From the NCBI GenBank assembly GCA_964535295.1, contig CAZHUW010000010.1, positions 1-33,190 of the forward strand: a stretch of 33,190 nt of DNA, read 5' to 3'. The DNA comes from SB21 sp964535295. Lineage in GTDB: Bacteria > CLD3 > SB21. Below are positions 16,772 through 24,967 of this stretch, piece by piece. Below the pieces are notes generated by a model. That model was not told where the DNA came from, did no database searches, and was given only the letters and a program-made list of their open reading frames with translations. Position numbers and translations under genes: made by a program. Each line of letters begins with the position of its first letter. The stretch's first letter is position 1.

Positions 16772-18238
16772 TTAATTCCTGGTGAAGGAAGCCAGTTTTA
16801 CCAGGATGGAATCCTGAACTTTTTGTACTTCCAGATGATCGACGGTAAAATTATTACACAAAATACTAAATACCATTTCTTCATTATCGGCCGTACTCAC
16901 AAACCCGGAAATAGATGAGACATTATCCATAGTGCCGGTTTTCGCTCTTACATTGCCTTCGGCGGCCGTGTTTTTCATCCGGTGATTTAAAGTGCGCTCC
17001 AAACCGGCTTTGGGCAGCGATTCATAAAAAGTTTTCCAGTTCTTGTGCTGCCGTATGTACTTCAATAGGGCAACTATACTCTCGGGAGTCACCAGATTGG
17101 TGCGGGAATAACCCGAGCCGTCCATAAAACACATATTAACGGGATCGATCCTGATTTGTTTTAGAAATTCTTTTTCAAGTTCCAGCGCATGCTGCCCGGT
17201 TCCATTAGAATCAACTACGGCGGCAACGGTTCGCAGCAATTGCTCTGCAAAAAGATTCTGGCTTCGTTTATTGACGATCTTCAGGATCTCCTCCAATTTG
17301 GGCGACTTATACGTTGCAATCCTGATGACCGTACTGTCGCTATCATGATACGTATAATACGGCAAGCTGTCAATATCAACCGCTTCACCATCAACTTGAA
17401 TTCCTTTTTTCTGTAAAATTTCCTTTACAACTGTAGCCGTATATAACGTTGGGTTTTCCACAGTAACATACCCGGTCTGTGTATTGGAATTGACCGCTAT
17501 TTTCCCTGTTACTCGGACCAAATTCGAACTGCGTCCTCGGGTAAATGTAATTTCTTCCGACTCTGCCTCAGTCGCTACGGTAGTTGTGCGGTTTTCAATC
17601 GAAACATAATCTGTTCCGGGAACAAGCTGGATCTTTGCCGGTTGCCCGATTCGGGTCGGTGTTACGTACACGTTCACGCAATTATCGTTAAAAGACAATC
17701 CGCTGACCTGCGCGGAATACCAATAGGATTCTTCATCCCATTCCCAATGTTTGCCAAGTACGTCGTCACCGAAAAAATTATCGTCACCGATGACCTTCCC
17801 GTGAATGACTTTGATCTTTCTTGCAGCTAGACTATCGGCCCAATCTTCTGGAATTCTGGTCACTTTATTATCAAAAAATCTTCCGGAAATGGTCGGATCG
17901 CCCATCCCCCTCAGAATGACATTACCGGTAAAAGACGTATCCGTGTCGAATTTGCCGTGCAAATAAACGCCCGTCGTATACTGAAAGTCAGGCCCTAATT
18001 TATCCAGCGCAAAAACCGAAGTGAAAATTTTCATGTTAGATGCCGGGATCATGTTCTTTTTTGAGAGATGGGAATAGATGACTTCGCCGTTTTTAAGCGA
18101 CTGAATATGGATTCCCCAGATGGCATTTTCGAGGAATTTCTGATTGATGACCCGATCGGTCTCTTTTTGAAACGTCATGATGCTCTGTAATTTCGCCTGT
18201 GAAAAAACAGAAAAGACCTGAAGAGAATGTAATACCAA
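16772..18238 (-). CDS. dacB: D-alanyl-D-alanine carboxypeptidase/endopeptidase (PBP4 type)
   Basis: At least 488 residues of a class C penicillin-binding protein: SxxK in IPASNMK (Ser67, Lys70), DGSGYSRTN (373-381) carrying the second motif, and KTG in RAKTGTM (433-435). The large insert between motifs 1 and 2, with GNVILRGMGDPT and GDDNFFG, is typical of PBP4/DacB. It trims or cleaves peptide crosslinks of peptidoglycan in the periplasm. 18238 is the most upstream standard start (TTG), but it leaves a signal peptide with no basic residues. The frame is open upstream to 18287, and an ATC at 18259 has AAAGGA 8 nt before it and gives IKSIVVVLVLHSLQVFSVF, a much better leader; see findings. Only 6 bp separate its stop from the downstream kinase gene. 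Confidence 0.93.
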   Translation of the reverse strand: MVLHSLQVFSVFSQAKLQSIMTFQKETDRVINQKFLENAIWGIHIQSLKNGEVIYSHLSKKNMIPASNMKIFTSVFALDKLGPDFQYTTGVYLHGKFDTDTSFTGNVILRGMGDPTISGRFFDNKVTRIPEDWADSLAARKIKVIHGKVIGDDNFFGDDVLGKHWEWDEESYWYSAQVSGLSFNDNCVNVYVTPTRIGQPAKIQLVPGTDYVSIENRTTTVATEAESEEITFTRGRSSNLVRVTGKIAVNSNTQTGYVTVENPTLYTATVVKEILQKKGIQVDGEAVDIDSLPYYTYHDSDSTVIRIATYKSPKLEEILKIVNKRSQNLFAEQLLRTVAAVVDSNGTGQHALELEKEFLKQIRIDPVNMCFMDGSGYSRTNLVTPESIVALLKYIRQHKNWKTFYESLPKAGLERTLNHRMKNTAAEGNVRAKTGTMDNVSSISGFVSTADNEEMVFSILCNNFTVDHLEVQKVQDSILVKLASFTRN

Positions 18239-18278
18239 AACTACGACGATGGATTTGATGGCCGTTTTCCTTTCGGAT

Positions 18279-19559
18279 TTATCTTTTAACTACCCGAGAA
18301 ACGAGTAGTCCACCAAGCCGGTAGTAAAACACATAGGTCCCGGCAGGCATTTCGACATCGTTGGCATCCAGTCCGTTCCACTCTAACGCAAACTGCTGTC
18401 CATCGGGCAGGTCGGATTCAAAGTCGAAATATTTACGAACCTCCTTGCCCTCCGCATTATAAATGATCATGCTTGCACGTTTATAGGAAGACATCATGCC
18501 CATGTCGAACGAATTGGGCTTGGCCGGATCGTTATCGTAAATCACGATCATATTATCGTTCGTTTCTTTTGAAGCCTCATTGGAACCGCTTTGTGGAGAT
18601 TGATTGAGATGGATGGTGACCTGTGATTGAGAGACATCAAGTAAAGCAATGTCGGTTCTTTTATCCCCGTTAAAATCACCAAGAGAAAAAAGAGATGCGG
18701 CATCGGATGTCTTTAGCGAATAGATGTTATCCAGAACCAAACCGCCAGAGCCAGACAGGTGAACTTCAATTCCCTTGCCTGTTCCCGCATAAACGACCGC
18801 GTCTTCAAATCCATCGCCATTGATATCCGCCGATTGAGCAAATCGCGGTGAAGTAAGCATATCTAATTTGACCTCCGGAAATTCCCATTTATTCGATCCT
18901 ACTTCTGTCGGAGCTATTAGCGCAAGGTCCGATCTGCCTTCAAATGCAATCAGCAGATGCGCGTGCCCGCCGCTGCTCAGGTCTTTGGCTTTCATGGAAA
19001 CGGGCTTTGCGTCGAATACTTTGGAAGCAGCTAGTTTGTAGGAAGTCCCTTTATAAATCTGAAGCTCATTGTTGGTTGACAACATCACTGCAATATCCGG
19101 CTTGCCGTCCTCAGTAAAATCACCGACGGCTATAAGACCGGGCGATCCTTTGATCTTGATCGGATCTTTTGCTTTGAACCCGCCGGATTTTTGACAAAGA
19201 AAAATGCTTACTGTTTGTGATTCGCTGTTAGCCGTCACTATGTCCGGTAGCCCGTCTTTGTCTATATCTGCAACAACCAGGTTTACGGCAAATTTATCGG
19301 TTGGCACATCGATCTTGCTTTTGAATCCACCGTCGCCTTTACCGAATAAGATCGTCATAACGCCCGATCCGTCAAGATCATTCTTTCCGCTTACGACAAT
19401 ATCGGCAATGCCGTCTTTATTAAAATCAGCGGACGCCATTGCCATGGATGTCAGATAAATGCTGGAATTGATCCCGTTTCCAAAAAACTCCTGCGCAAAA
19501 ACATTGAATGGAAGAACCAAACAAATAATGAGAACATCAAAAAAATGTTTCATGTTCAT
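18279..19559 (-). CDS. secreted FG-GAP/VCBS-repeat protein with FlgD-like C-terminal domain
   Basis: The 426 residues begin with a signal peptide (KHFFDVLIICLVLPFNVFAQ). Calcium-loop propeller repeats follow: ADFNKDGIADIVV, ADIDKDGLPDIVT, GDFTEDGKPDIAV, ADINGDGFEDAVV and GDFNGDKRTDIAL. The last 80 or so residues (MIIYNAEGKEVRKYF, LEWNGLDANDVEMPAGTYVFYYRL, then VVKR) look like a FlgD-type Ig domain; such ends resemble type IX sorting domains but lack the YPNP start. It is probably an extracytoplasmic binding or scaffold protein; the ligand is unknown. It lies 12 bp after selB and upstream of dacB in the same run. ATG 19559 has no clear ribosome binding site; ATG 19553 is an alternative. Confidence 0.82.
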   Translation of the reverse strand: MNMKHFFDVLIICLVLPFNVFAQEFFGNGINSSIYLTSMAMASADFNKDGIADIVVSGKNDLDGSGVMTILFGKGDGGFKSKIDVPTDKFAVNLVVADIDKDGLPDIVTANSESQTVSIFLCQKSGGFKAKDPIKIKGSPGLIAVGDFTEDGKPDIAVMLSTNNELQIYKGTSYKLAASKVFDAKPVSMKAKDLSSGGHAHLLIAFEGRSDLALIAPTEVGSNKWEFPEVKLDMLTSPRFAQSADINGDGFEDAVVYAGTGKGIEVHLSGSGGLVLDNIYSLKTSDAASLFSLGDFNGDKRTDIALLDVSQSQVTIHLNQSPQSGSNEASKETNDNMIVIYDNDPAKPNSFDMGMMSSYKRASMIIYNAEGKEVRKYFDFESDLPDGQQFALEWNGLDANDVEMPAGTYVFYYRLGGLLVSRVVKR

Positions 19560-19571
19560 AACCGTTATTAA

Positions 19572-21443
19572 TTAAAGCAATACCCGGCTATCGCCGTTAC
19601 GGGACGTAACCTGAATGGCATCAAAATATTCTAAAAGCGATAGGGCAAATTTTCGGCTTGTCTGAAATCGATTTTTGAAATCGGTGATTTTAATATGTCC
19701 ATTTTTCCTAATAAAATCAATAACAAACTGCCTGGCCTCTTGCACTGCTTCCGCATGAAAGTAAATGTTTTCGCTGGATTTGACTGCTTTACCGGTTTGT
19801 ATCATGATCTTCAAAAGCCGGCTTGTTTCCGATGACGTCAATCTCAAGTCAAGGGTTATAGCATCCAGTGAAGGCGGTGAAAAAAGATCCCGAAATAGCC
19901 TGTGTTCTATCGCTTTTATATGGTCACTATCCCGATCGCTGATCTGAATTCGATGCGAAGACAGACTTACACTTTCTTTTTCGTCGTTCAGAAAACCGCG
20001 ATTTTTCATTTGTATAATCAGAAAGTCAAAAACATCTTGATCTGATACTTCTATGAGTGCCGTTCTTAATTCGCTATTTTTGATCCCTTTTTCAGTTGGA
20101 TTTTTTTCGTGAAATACTTTGAGATGTTGGAGCAGTTCATTCTGAATACAAGTAAAGTATGCGCTGTCTATGACGGATTTTTTTTGATTATTTAACAAGA
20201 TAACTTGTTTTTGTTTTTCGAGCAGTTTGATTTCTGTTTCGATCATAGAAGCGGATAAACCAAATAACGATACTAATTGATGGGTTGTTGTCATTTTGTG
20301 AAATGAAATGAATTGGCTTACAGCAGTCGATACGTCTTCACAGTCCATTGACTGAAGATAGGCCTCATCAGCCTCGTTCATATCCGTAACGTGGTCCAGT
20401 ACTTTGCCTCCCCCTAAAGTCATCGAAGAATTAACTTCTCGTAAAATAAACCGATCTCCCCGTACACTTACAGCAGGCTCCTTTGTTATGACCTTCACAT
20501 AACCTTCATGGCCCGGTAAAATAGGTTCGCCAACAGCCGCGATGGATCCGAATATTTCCGCTGTGCCCAGATAAAGTCTTATCCGAGCGGCTTTATCAAC
20601 CGGTTTTTTGATCGATTTTAATAAAAACATTTTGGCATAAAATGCCAAGACCGGTTTTAGACTATCCGGACTTGTCAATACAAATCCGCGTGGAATCATA
20701 TTACTATCAACGCCGGCAAGATTGATGGCCGCACGGTCACCGGTCCGAACTTCATTGACCGCATGCGTATGTTTTTGCAACCCGCGAACACGGACTATTT
20801 TTTTCTCGGGAAGCAATTCAAGCGCTTGGTCCTTTGCAACGATGCCGGACAAGACCGTTCCGGTCACTACCGTTCCAAATCCCTTCATTGAAAAACTACG
20901 ATCAATATTCATTCGAAAAATACCGCCATCTTTCTTTTGTTTCGCTTGAGCAGAGATGGATACCAGATAGGAGCCTAAAGTCTCAATCCCGATATGATGA
21001 GTGACAGAAACCTTGAAGATCGGAGCATTGTCCAGAAATGAGTCTTTAACAAAAATTTTTATCGCGGATTCAAGTTTGTTTTGACCTGGTTCATCCGCCA
21101 GATCAATTTTGGTGATGACCACGGCCCCTGCTGACAAATGAAGGAGCCTAAGGATTTCAAAATGCTCTTCCGTTTGCGGCATGATCCCGTCATCCGCAGC
21201 AATGACGAGTAAAACAAAATCAATGGCGCTGACACCAGCAACCATGTTTCGAATGAACTTTTCGTGCCCGGGCACATCGATGATCGTAATCCCATCTTTC
21301 CAATATGCAAAACCGATATCTATCGTGATCCCGCGTTCTTTTTCTTCTTTTAGGCGATCGGTGTCAATGCCTGTCAACGCTCTGACCAATGACGTTTTAC
21401 CGTGATCGATGTGGCCGGCCGTGCCGATGATGAAATGACCCAT
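19572..21443 (-). CDS. selB: selenocysteine-specific elongation factor
   Basis: The 623 residues are close to the usual SelB length (about 614 in E. coli). The GTPase domain shows AGHIDHGKT (9-17), ERGITIDIGF, DVPGH (56-60) and TKID (111-114). Domains 2 and 3 follow, and the last 270 or so residues are winged-helix repeats that bind the SECIS hairpin. The start of SelB as GTAGHIDHGKT distinguishes it from EF-Tu. It delivers selenocysteyl-tRNA to in-frame UGA codons at the ribosome, so the organism should make selenoproteins. selA, selD, the tRNA-Sec gene and any selenoprotein are not in the window. It is the first gene of the five-gene minus-strand run and is divergent from rpe. Confidence 0.96.
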   Translation of the reverse strand: MGHFIIGTAGHIDHGKTSLVRALTGIDTDRLKEEKERGITIDIGFAYWKDGITIIDVPGHEKFIRNMVAGVSAIDFVLLVIAADDGIMPQTEEHFEILRLLHLSAGAVVITKIDLADEPGQNKLESAIKIFVKDSFLDNAPIFKVSVTHHIGIETLGSYLVSISAQAKQKKDGGIFRMNIDRSFSMKGFGTVVTGTVLSGIVAKDQALELLPEKKIVRVRGLQKHTHAVNEVRTGDRAAINLAGVDSNMIPRGFVLTSPDSLKPVLAFYAKMFLLKSIKKPVDKAARIRLYLGTAEIFGSIAAVGEPILPGHEGYVKVITKEPAVSVRGDRFILREVNSSMTLGGGKVLDHVTDMNEADEAYLQSMDCEDVSTAVSQFISFHKMTTTHQLVSLFGLSASMIETEIKLLEKQKQVILLNNQKKSVIDSAYFTCIQNELLQHLKVFHEKNPTEKGIKNSELRTALIEVSDQDVFDFLIIQMKNRGFLNDEKESVSLSSHRIQISDRDSDHIKAIEHRLFRDLFSPPSLDAITLDLRLTSSETSRLLKIMIQTGKAVKSSENIYFHAEAVQEARQFVIDFIRKNGHIKITDFKNRFQTSRKFALSLLEYFDAIQVTSRNGDSRVLL

Positions 21444-21522
21444 TTCGGATTTACTGTTTTTTTGCCTCTTTGGTCGTTAAAGCTATGACTATTTTTCCTG
21501 AGTATCAACGAGCTAAAAGTAT

Positions 21523-21551
21523 TTGATTCTGTACACTTATTTTTCTATCTT
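21523..21551 (+). promoter_or_regulatory. sigma70-type promoter for rpe
   Basis: TTGATT (21523-21528) and TATCTT (21546-21551) are separated by 17 bp, about 30 nt of leader before the rpe ATG at 21588. Confidence 0.5.
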
Positions 21552-21587
21552 GGCAAAGTTCAATAACTCTCGAATTTGATAAGTTTT

Positions 21588-22250
21588 ATGGCTATTGTAG
21601 CTCCATCTATCTTGTCGGCTGATTTTTCAAACCTTGGACGTGATGTCAAGGTCGCGGAAGAATCGGGCGCAGACTGGATCCATATTGATGTCATGGATGG
21701 ACATTTTGTCCCCAATATCACTATCGGCCCGATTGTAGTTGAGCATGTCCGAAAGACAACAAAACTGACTTTAGACGTTCATCTGATGATCGAGAACCCT
21801 GACCGCTATATTCAGGATTTTCGTCATGCGGGCGCGGATATCATTTCCGTACACCAGGAAGCGTGTATCCACTTAAACCGCACGTTGAATTTCATTCGAA
21901 GTACCGGAGCCAAAGCGGGCGTTGTCCTGAATCCTGCGACCTCTCCCGAAACGCTTGAGTATGTTTTGGATGATACGGACCTTATTCTTGTCATGTCGGT
22001 AAACCCGGGATTCGGAGGCCAATCGTTCATTTCTTCGTCTGTTCAAAAGATCCGGACATTGTCCAAAATGATCGGATCAAGAAAGATCCTGATCGAAGTT
22101 GACGGCGGTATTACTGACCTTACAGGCGCCGACGTCGTTCATGCCGGAGCGCATGTTCTGGTCGCAGGTTCTTATATTTTTGGTTCCGACGCACCAAAGG
22201 ACCGAATTCAAAAATTAAAATCCATATCCTCGAAAACAATGTCGATTTAA
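21588..22250 (+). CDS. rpe: ribulose-phosphate 3-epimerase
   Basis: The 220-residue TIM barrel has all the Rpe signatures: APSILSADFSNLG, the metal-binding HIDVMDGHFVPNITIG, DVHLMIENP, the phosphate loop MSVNPGFGGQSF and EVDGGI. It interconverts ribulose 5-phosphate and xylulose 5-phosphate in the pentose phosphate pathway, which fits with the transketolase-family gene at the left edge. I place the start at ATG 21588 because the family begins right there (MAIVAPSIL); a TTG four codons upstream has no support. The downstream gap carries a nested palindrome before the FAD-subunit gene. Confidence 0.97.
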   Translation: MAIVAPSILSADFSNLGRDVKVAEESGADWIHIDVMDGHFVPNITIGPIVVEHVRKTTKLTLDVHLMIENPDRYIQDFRHAGADIISVHQEACIHLNRTLNFIRSTGAKAGVVLNPATSPETLEYVLDDTDLILVMSVNPGFGGQSFISSSVQKIRTLSKMIGSRKILIEVDGGITDLTGADVVHAGAHVLVAGSYIFGSDAPKDRIQKLKSISSKTMSI

Positions 22251-22270
22251 CGTATCGGCGTACCTGATCG

Positions 22271-22316
22271 TCAAACGAGAGATCATTTGCCGGAATATTC
22301 CGTTTGGTTCGTTTGA
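22271..22316. promoter_or_regulatory. nested palindromes between rpe and the FAD-subunit gene
   Basis: TCAAACGA (22271-22278) and TCGTTTGA (22309-22316) form a perfect 8-bp inverted repeat. Between them CGGAATATTCCG (22291-22302) is a perfect 12-bp palindrome. No T run follows on either strand, so an operator or RNA structure is more likely than a terminator. Confidence 0.45.
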
Positions 22317-22373
22317 TATTTTACTTTCAAGATCTCTCTACTCTCAAATCAGAAAGAACGGAGCATTTCTACT

Positions 22374-23390
22374 ATGATGACGTTGCCTTCATTTGAATTT
22401 ATGGCGCCGGAGACGATCGATGAAGCGGTCAAACTAACCGCCCGGTACAAGGAACATGCAAAAATTCTGGCTGGCGGAACGGATCTCATTCCGAGCATGA
22501 AGAACAAATTGTTTGAACCTGAAGCGGTGATCAGTTTAGGTAATATTCCGGAGCTAAAGCGCATTCATTTCGATGAGAAAAAAGGTTTAACTCTTGGCGG
22601 CTTAGTATCACTATCGGAAGTTGGGTACCATCCGGATATAACCCAGCATTATCCTGTTTTGTCAGAAACTGCGAAAAAAGTAGCCACTCCGCTGCTTCAG
22701 AACAAAGGAACTATCGGGGGCAACATCCTGCTTGATACACGGTGTTATTATTATAACCAATCCTATTTCTGGCGAAAAGCGGTCAACAATTGTATGAAAA
22801 AAGACGGCGATATCTGTCGCGTTGCTCCCGGCGGTCACCGCTGTTATGCCATATCTTCTTGCGATACGGTGCCTGTGTTGTATGCTCTGAATGCCGAAAT
22901 CCGGCTTGTAAACGCGCAAGGCGAACGTATAGTGCCGTTGCGTGAATTCTATAAAAATGACGGGATGACTTTCAACGATCTGCAACCCGATGAAATTCTC
23001 ACTGAAGTTCAGATACCGCGTCCGGATGAAGGATTTCGCGGCGCATATATGAAACTGCGCCGCCGGCAGGCTATCGACTACCCCATGCTTGGCGTGATGG
23101 TGGGTCTTGTCTTGGACAAAAACGAGATCTGCCGTGATGCAAAAATTATTTTAGGCGCTGTCTTCTCATGTCCATGGGAAGTGACCGAGGCACAGAACGT
23201 TCTGATCGGAAAAAAAATCACTGCAGAACTGGTCGAAATAGCTTCCGAGATAGCATACGAGACGGCCAAGCCCATGGATCTTACCAATTTTCGTCCGGCA
23301 TACCGAAAACGTATGGTCAAAGTATTCACAAAAAGACTTCTTCAGACGCTGACGCAACAAAAAGTGTTTACCGAAGAAGTATTGGCTTAG
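22374..23390 (+). CDS. orphan FAD-binding subunit like 4-hydroxybenzoyl-CoA reductase beta
   Basis: The 338-residue protein belongs to the FAD subunits of the xanthine oxidase family, with ILAGGTDLIP (31-40) and KGTIGGNILLD (111-121) forming the FAD site and a CO-dehydrogenase C-terminal domain. Right after TIGGN it carries an insert with Cys124, Cys140, Cys148 and Cys157 (spacing 16, 8, 9) plus Cys163. As I recall, the spacing is the same as that of the four cysteines that bind an extra [4Fe-4S] cluster in Thauera HcrB. Family role: passes electrons between a ferredoxin and a molybdenum-containing large subunit. No large (molybdopterin) or small (2Fe-2S) subunit gene is adjacent: rpe is upstream and a TonB-family gene downstream. 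It may serve a remote partner or act alone. Start ATG 22374 or 22377. Confidence 0.87.
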   Translation: MMTLPSFEFMAPETIDEAVKLTARYKEHAKILAGGTDLIPSMKNKLFEPEAVISLGNIPELKRIHFDEKKGLTLGGLVSLSEVGYHPDITQHYPVLSETAKKVATPLLQNKGTIGGNILLDTRCYYYNQSYFWRKAVNNCMKKDGDICRVAPGGHRCYAISSCDTVPVLYALNAEIRLVNAQGERIVPLREFYKNDGMTFNDLQPDEILTEVQIPRPDEGFRGAYMKLRRRQAIDYPMLGVMVGLVLDKNEICRDAKIILGAVFSCPWEVTEAQNVLIGKKITAELVEIASEIAYETAKPMDLTNFRPAYRKRMVKVFTKRLLQTLTQQKVFTEEVLA

Positions 23391-23449
23391 ATTGAAGAAA
23401 CAAACCGCATGCCGTTGCGTTTTACAAGTAGAACGTAACACTGGACCGT

Positions 23450-24103
23450 ATGAACAATACAGAACCCAAAACTCCTCTACATAAATTAGTCAAAGAACAA
23501 TACATTATTCTGTTTGAATCTGGCCTTTTACTTGTGTTGTTTTTCCATGTCGTGTTTACACGTCTTCTGCCAAACATGGAAACGGGCGATATCTCTGAAC
23601 TTAAAAGACCGGAGATTGTGCTGGAAGTTAACGATATACCGCAAACCCGTCAGGCTTTGTCTGTTAAAGGCTCCCCCGTTAAACCCGTTATTCCTATCGC
23701 GTCGGATATTGTGGAAGATGTTTTGGCCGACGAAGCTGATGTTCGTTTCGGAACCGAGGATGGTTTGCTTGAAATTCCCGCTATGCCGGCTCCTCCGGGC
23801 AGCGGTAAAGGAAAGTCCGAATACTTCCCGCCCAAACTGATGGTAAGCAAATTTCCTGAGTATCCTACCGAACTTCAGAAAAAGGGTGTTTCCGGTGTGA
23901 TCATTCTGCAGGTAAAAATTGATGTTACCGGCAAAGTTATAGATCATAAAGTAAAAATGAATACTACACGCAACAGTGTCTTGGAAAAATTAGCCGTCGA
24001 GACCGTATACAAATGCCTTTATAATCCCGCTTCGGACGGGAAAAACCCGGTTGTGGCTTGGACCGATCATCGATTTGAATTTCTTGACAAGACCGTTCAA
24101 TAA
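23450..24103 (+). CDS. TonB-family energy-transducer-like protein
   Basis: The 217 residues have a short cytoplasmic N-terminus, one membrane segment (about 18-40), a periplasmic linker with some prolines and acids (about 45-125), and a TonB C-terminal domain. That domain is recognised by KFPEYPTELQKKGVSG, then VILQVKIDVTGKVIDHKV and LEKLAVETVYKCLYNPA. Family knowledge: such proteins couple the inner-membrane proton motive force to outer-membrane receptors, although many single TonB-domain proteins have other roles. The linker is shorter and less proline-rich than in classical TonB. No exbB, exbD or TonB-dependent receptor is in the window. It lies 59 bp after the FAD-subunit gene, so they may be co-transcribed by chance. 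Confidence 0.83.
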   Translation: MNNTEPKTPLHKLVKEQYIILFESGLLLVLFFHVVFTRLLPNMETGDISELKRPEIVLEVNDIPQTRQALSVKGSPVKPVIPIASDIVEDVLADEADVRFGTEDGLLEIPAMPAPPGSGKGKSEYFPPKLMVSKFPEYPTELQKKGVSGVIILQVKIDVTGKVIDHKVKMNTTRNSVLEKLAVETVYKCLYNPASDGKNPVVAWTDHRFEFLDKTVQ

Positions 24104-24220
24104 TGCTACTTTACCCCCGAAATAGCGTTTCCCCCGTTTTTTACAAATTCACAATACGATGTAATGACTATAACCCAATAACTTAATTTCACACATATAA
24201 ATTAGGAATCAAGAGCCGCT

Positions 24221-24928
24221 ATGGGACGTATATTTGAAAAACGAAAATACAAGATGTTCGCGCGATTTGACAAAATGGCAAAAGCCTTTACGCGTTATGG
24301 AAAGGAAATTGCGATCGCCGTTAAATTAAGCGGTCCTGACCCGAACCTTAATCCGCGTTTACGTACGGCAATCCAAAACGCCAAGGGCGTAAACATGCCA
24401 AAAGACCGAATTGATGCAGCGATCAAACGCGCTTCATCCAAGGACGAAAAGGATCTGCAGGAGGTTCTTTACGAGGGCTACGCCCCTCACGGGATCGGTA
24501 TTTTGGTCGAATGCGCTACCGACAATCCGACACGCACGGTTGCCAATGTCCGTATGTATTTTACCAAAGTCGGCGGTTCGCTCGCAGCTTCAGGATCGGT
24601 CGGTTTTCTCTTTGAACGCAAAGGCGTCTTTAAACTCATGGCAGATAATGTGAATGCGGATGAGCTGGAACTTGAACTGATCGATTATGGCGCCGAAGAT
24701 TTCGCCGTTGATGAGAACGAAATCTATATCTACACATCTTTTTCCGATTTTACAAAAATGCAAAAGACCCTCGAAGAGAAGAAACTGAACGTCGTAAGCG
24801 CTGAACTCCAGTATGTACCTAATTCCACCAATGAATTAACCGAAAAACAGGAAGAAGATGTCCTTAAACTGATCGCGGCCATCGAAGAAGATGAAGACGT
24901 CCAGAACGTTTATCATAACATGAAATAG
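24221..24928 (+). CDS. yebC: YebC/PmpR-family protein
   Basis: The 235-residue product matches the YebC family over its length: LNPRLRTAIQNAKGVNMPKDRIDAAIKRAS, then EVLYEGYAPHGIGILVECATDNPTRT and VRMYFTKVGGSLAASGSVGFLF. The N-terminus MGRIFEKRKYKMFARFDKM replaces the usual GHSKWANIKHRK and is the variant I associate with Bacteroidota and relatives. The family is annotated as transcriptional regulators; work in recent years also links some members to ribosome function at difficult peptide stretches. It precedes purD by 39 bp on the same strand. No ribosome binding site stands out before the ATG. Confidence 0.93.
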   Translation: MGRIFEKRKYKMFARFDKMAKAFTRYGKEIAIAVKLSGPDPNLNPRLRTAIQNAKGVNMPKDRIDAAIKRASSKDEKDLQEVLYEGYAPHGIGILVECATDNPTRTVANVRMYFTKVGGSLAASGSVGFLFERKGVFKLMADNVNADELELELIDYGAEDFAVDENEIYIYTSFSDFTKMQKTLEEKKLNVVSAELQYVPNSTNELTEKQEEDVLKLIAAIEEDEDVQNVYHNMK

Positions 24929-24967
24929 CGATTTTGATCTAAGACCGGTTCTTTTAAAAAAAGTATA

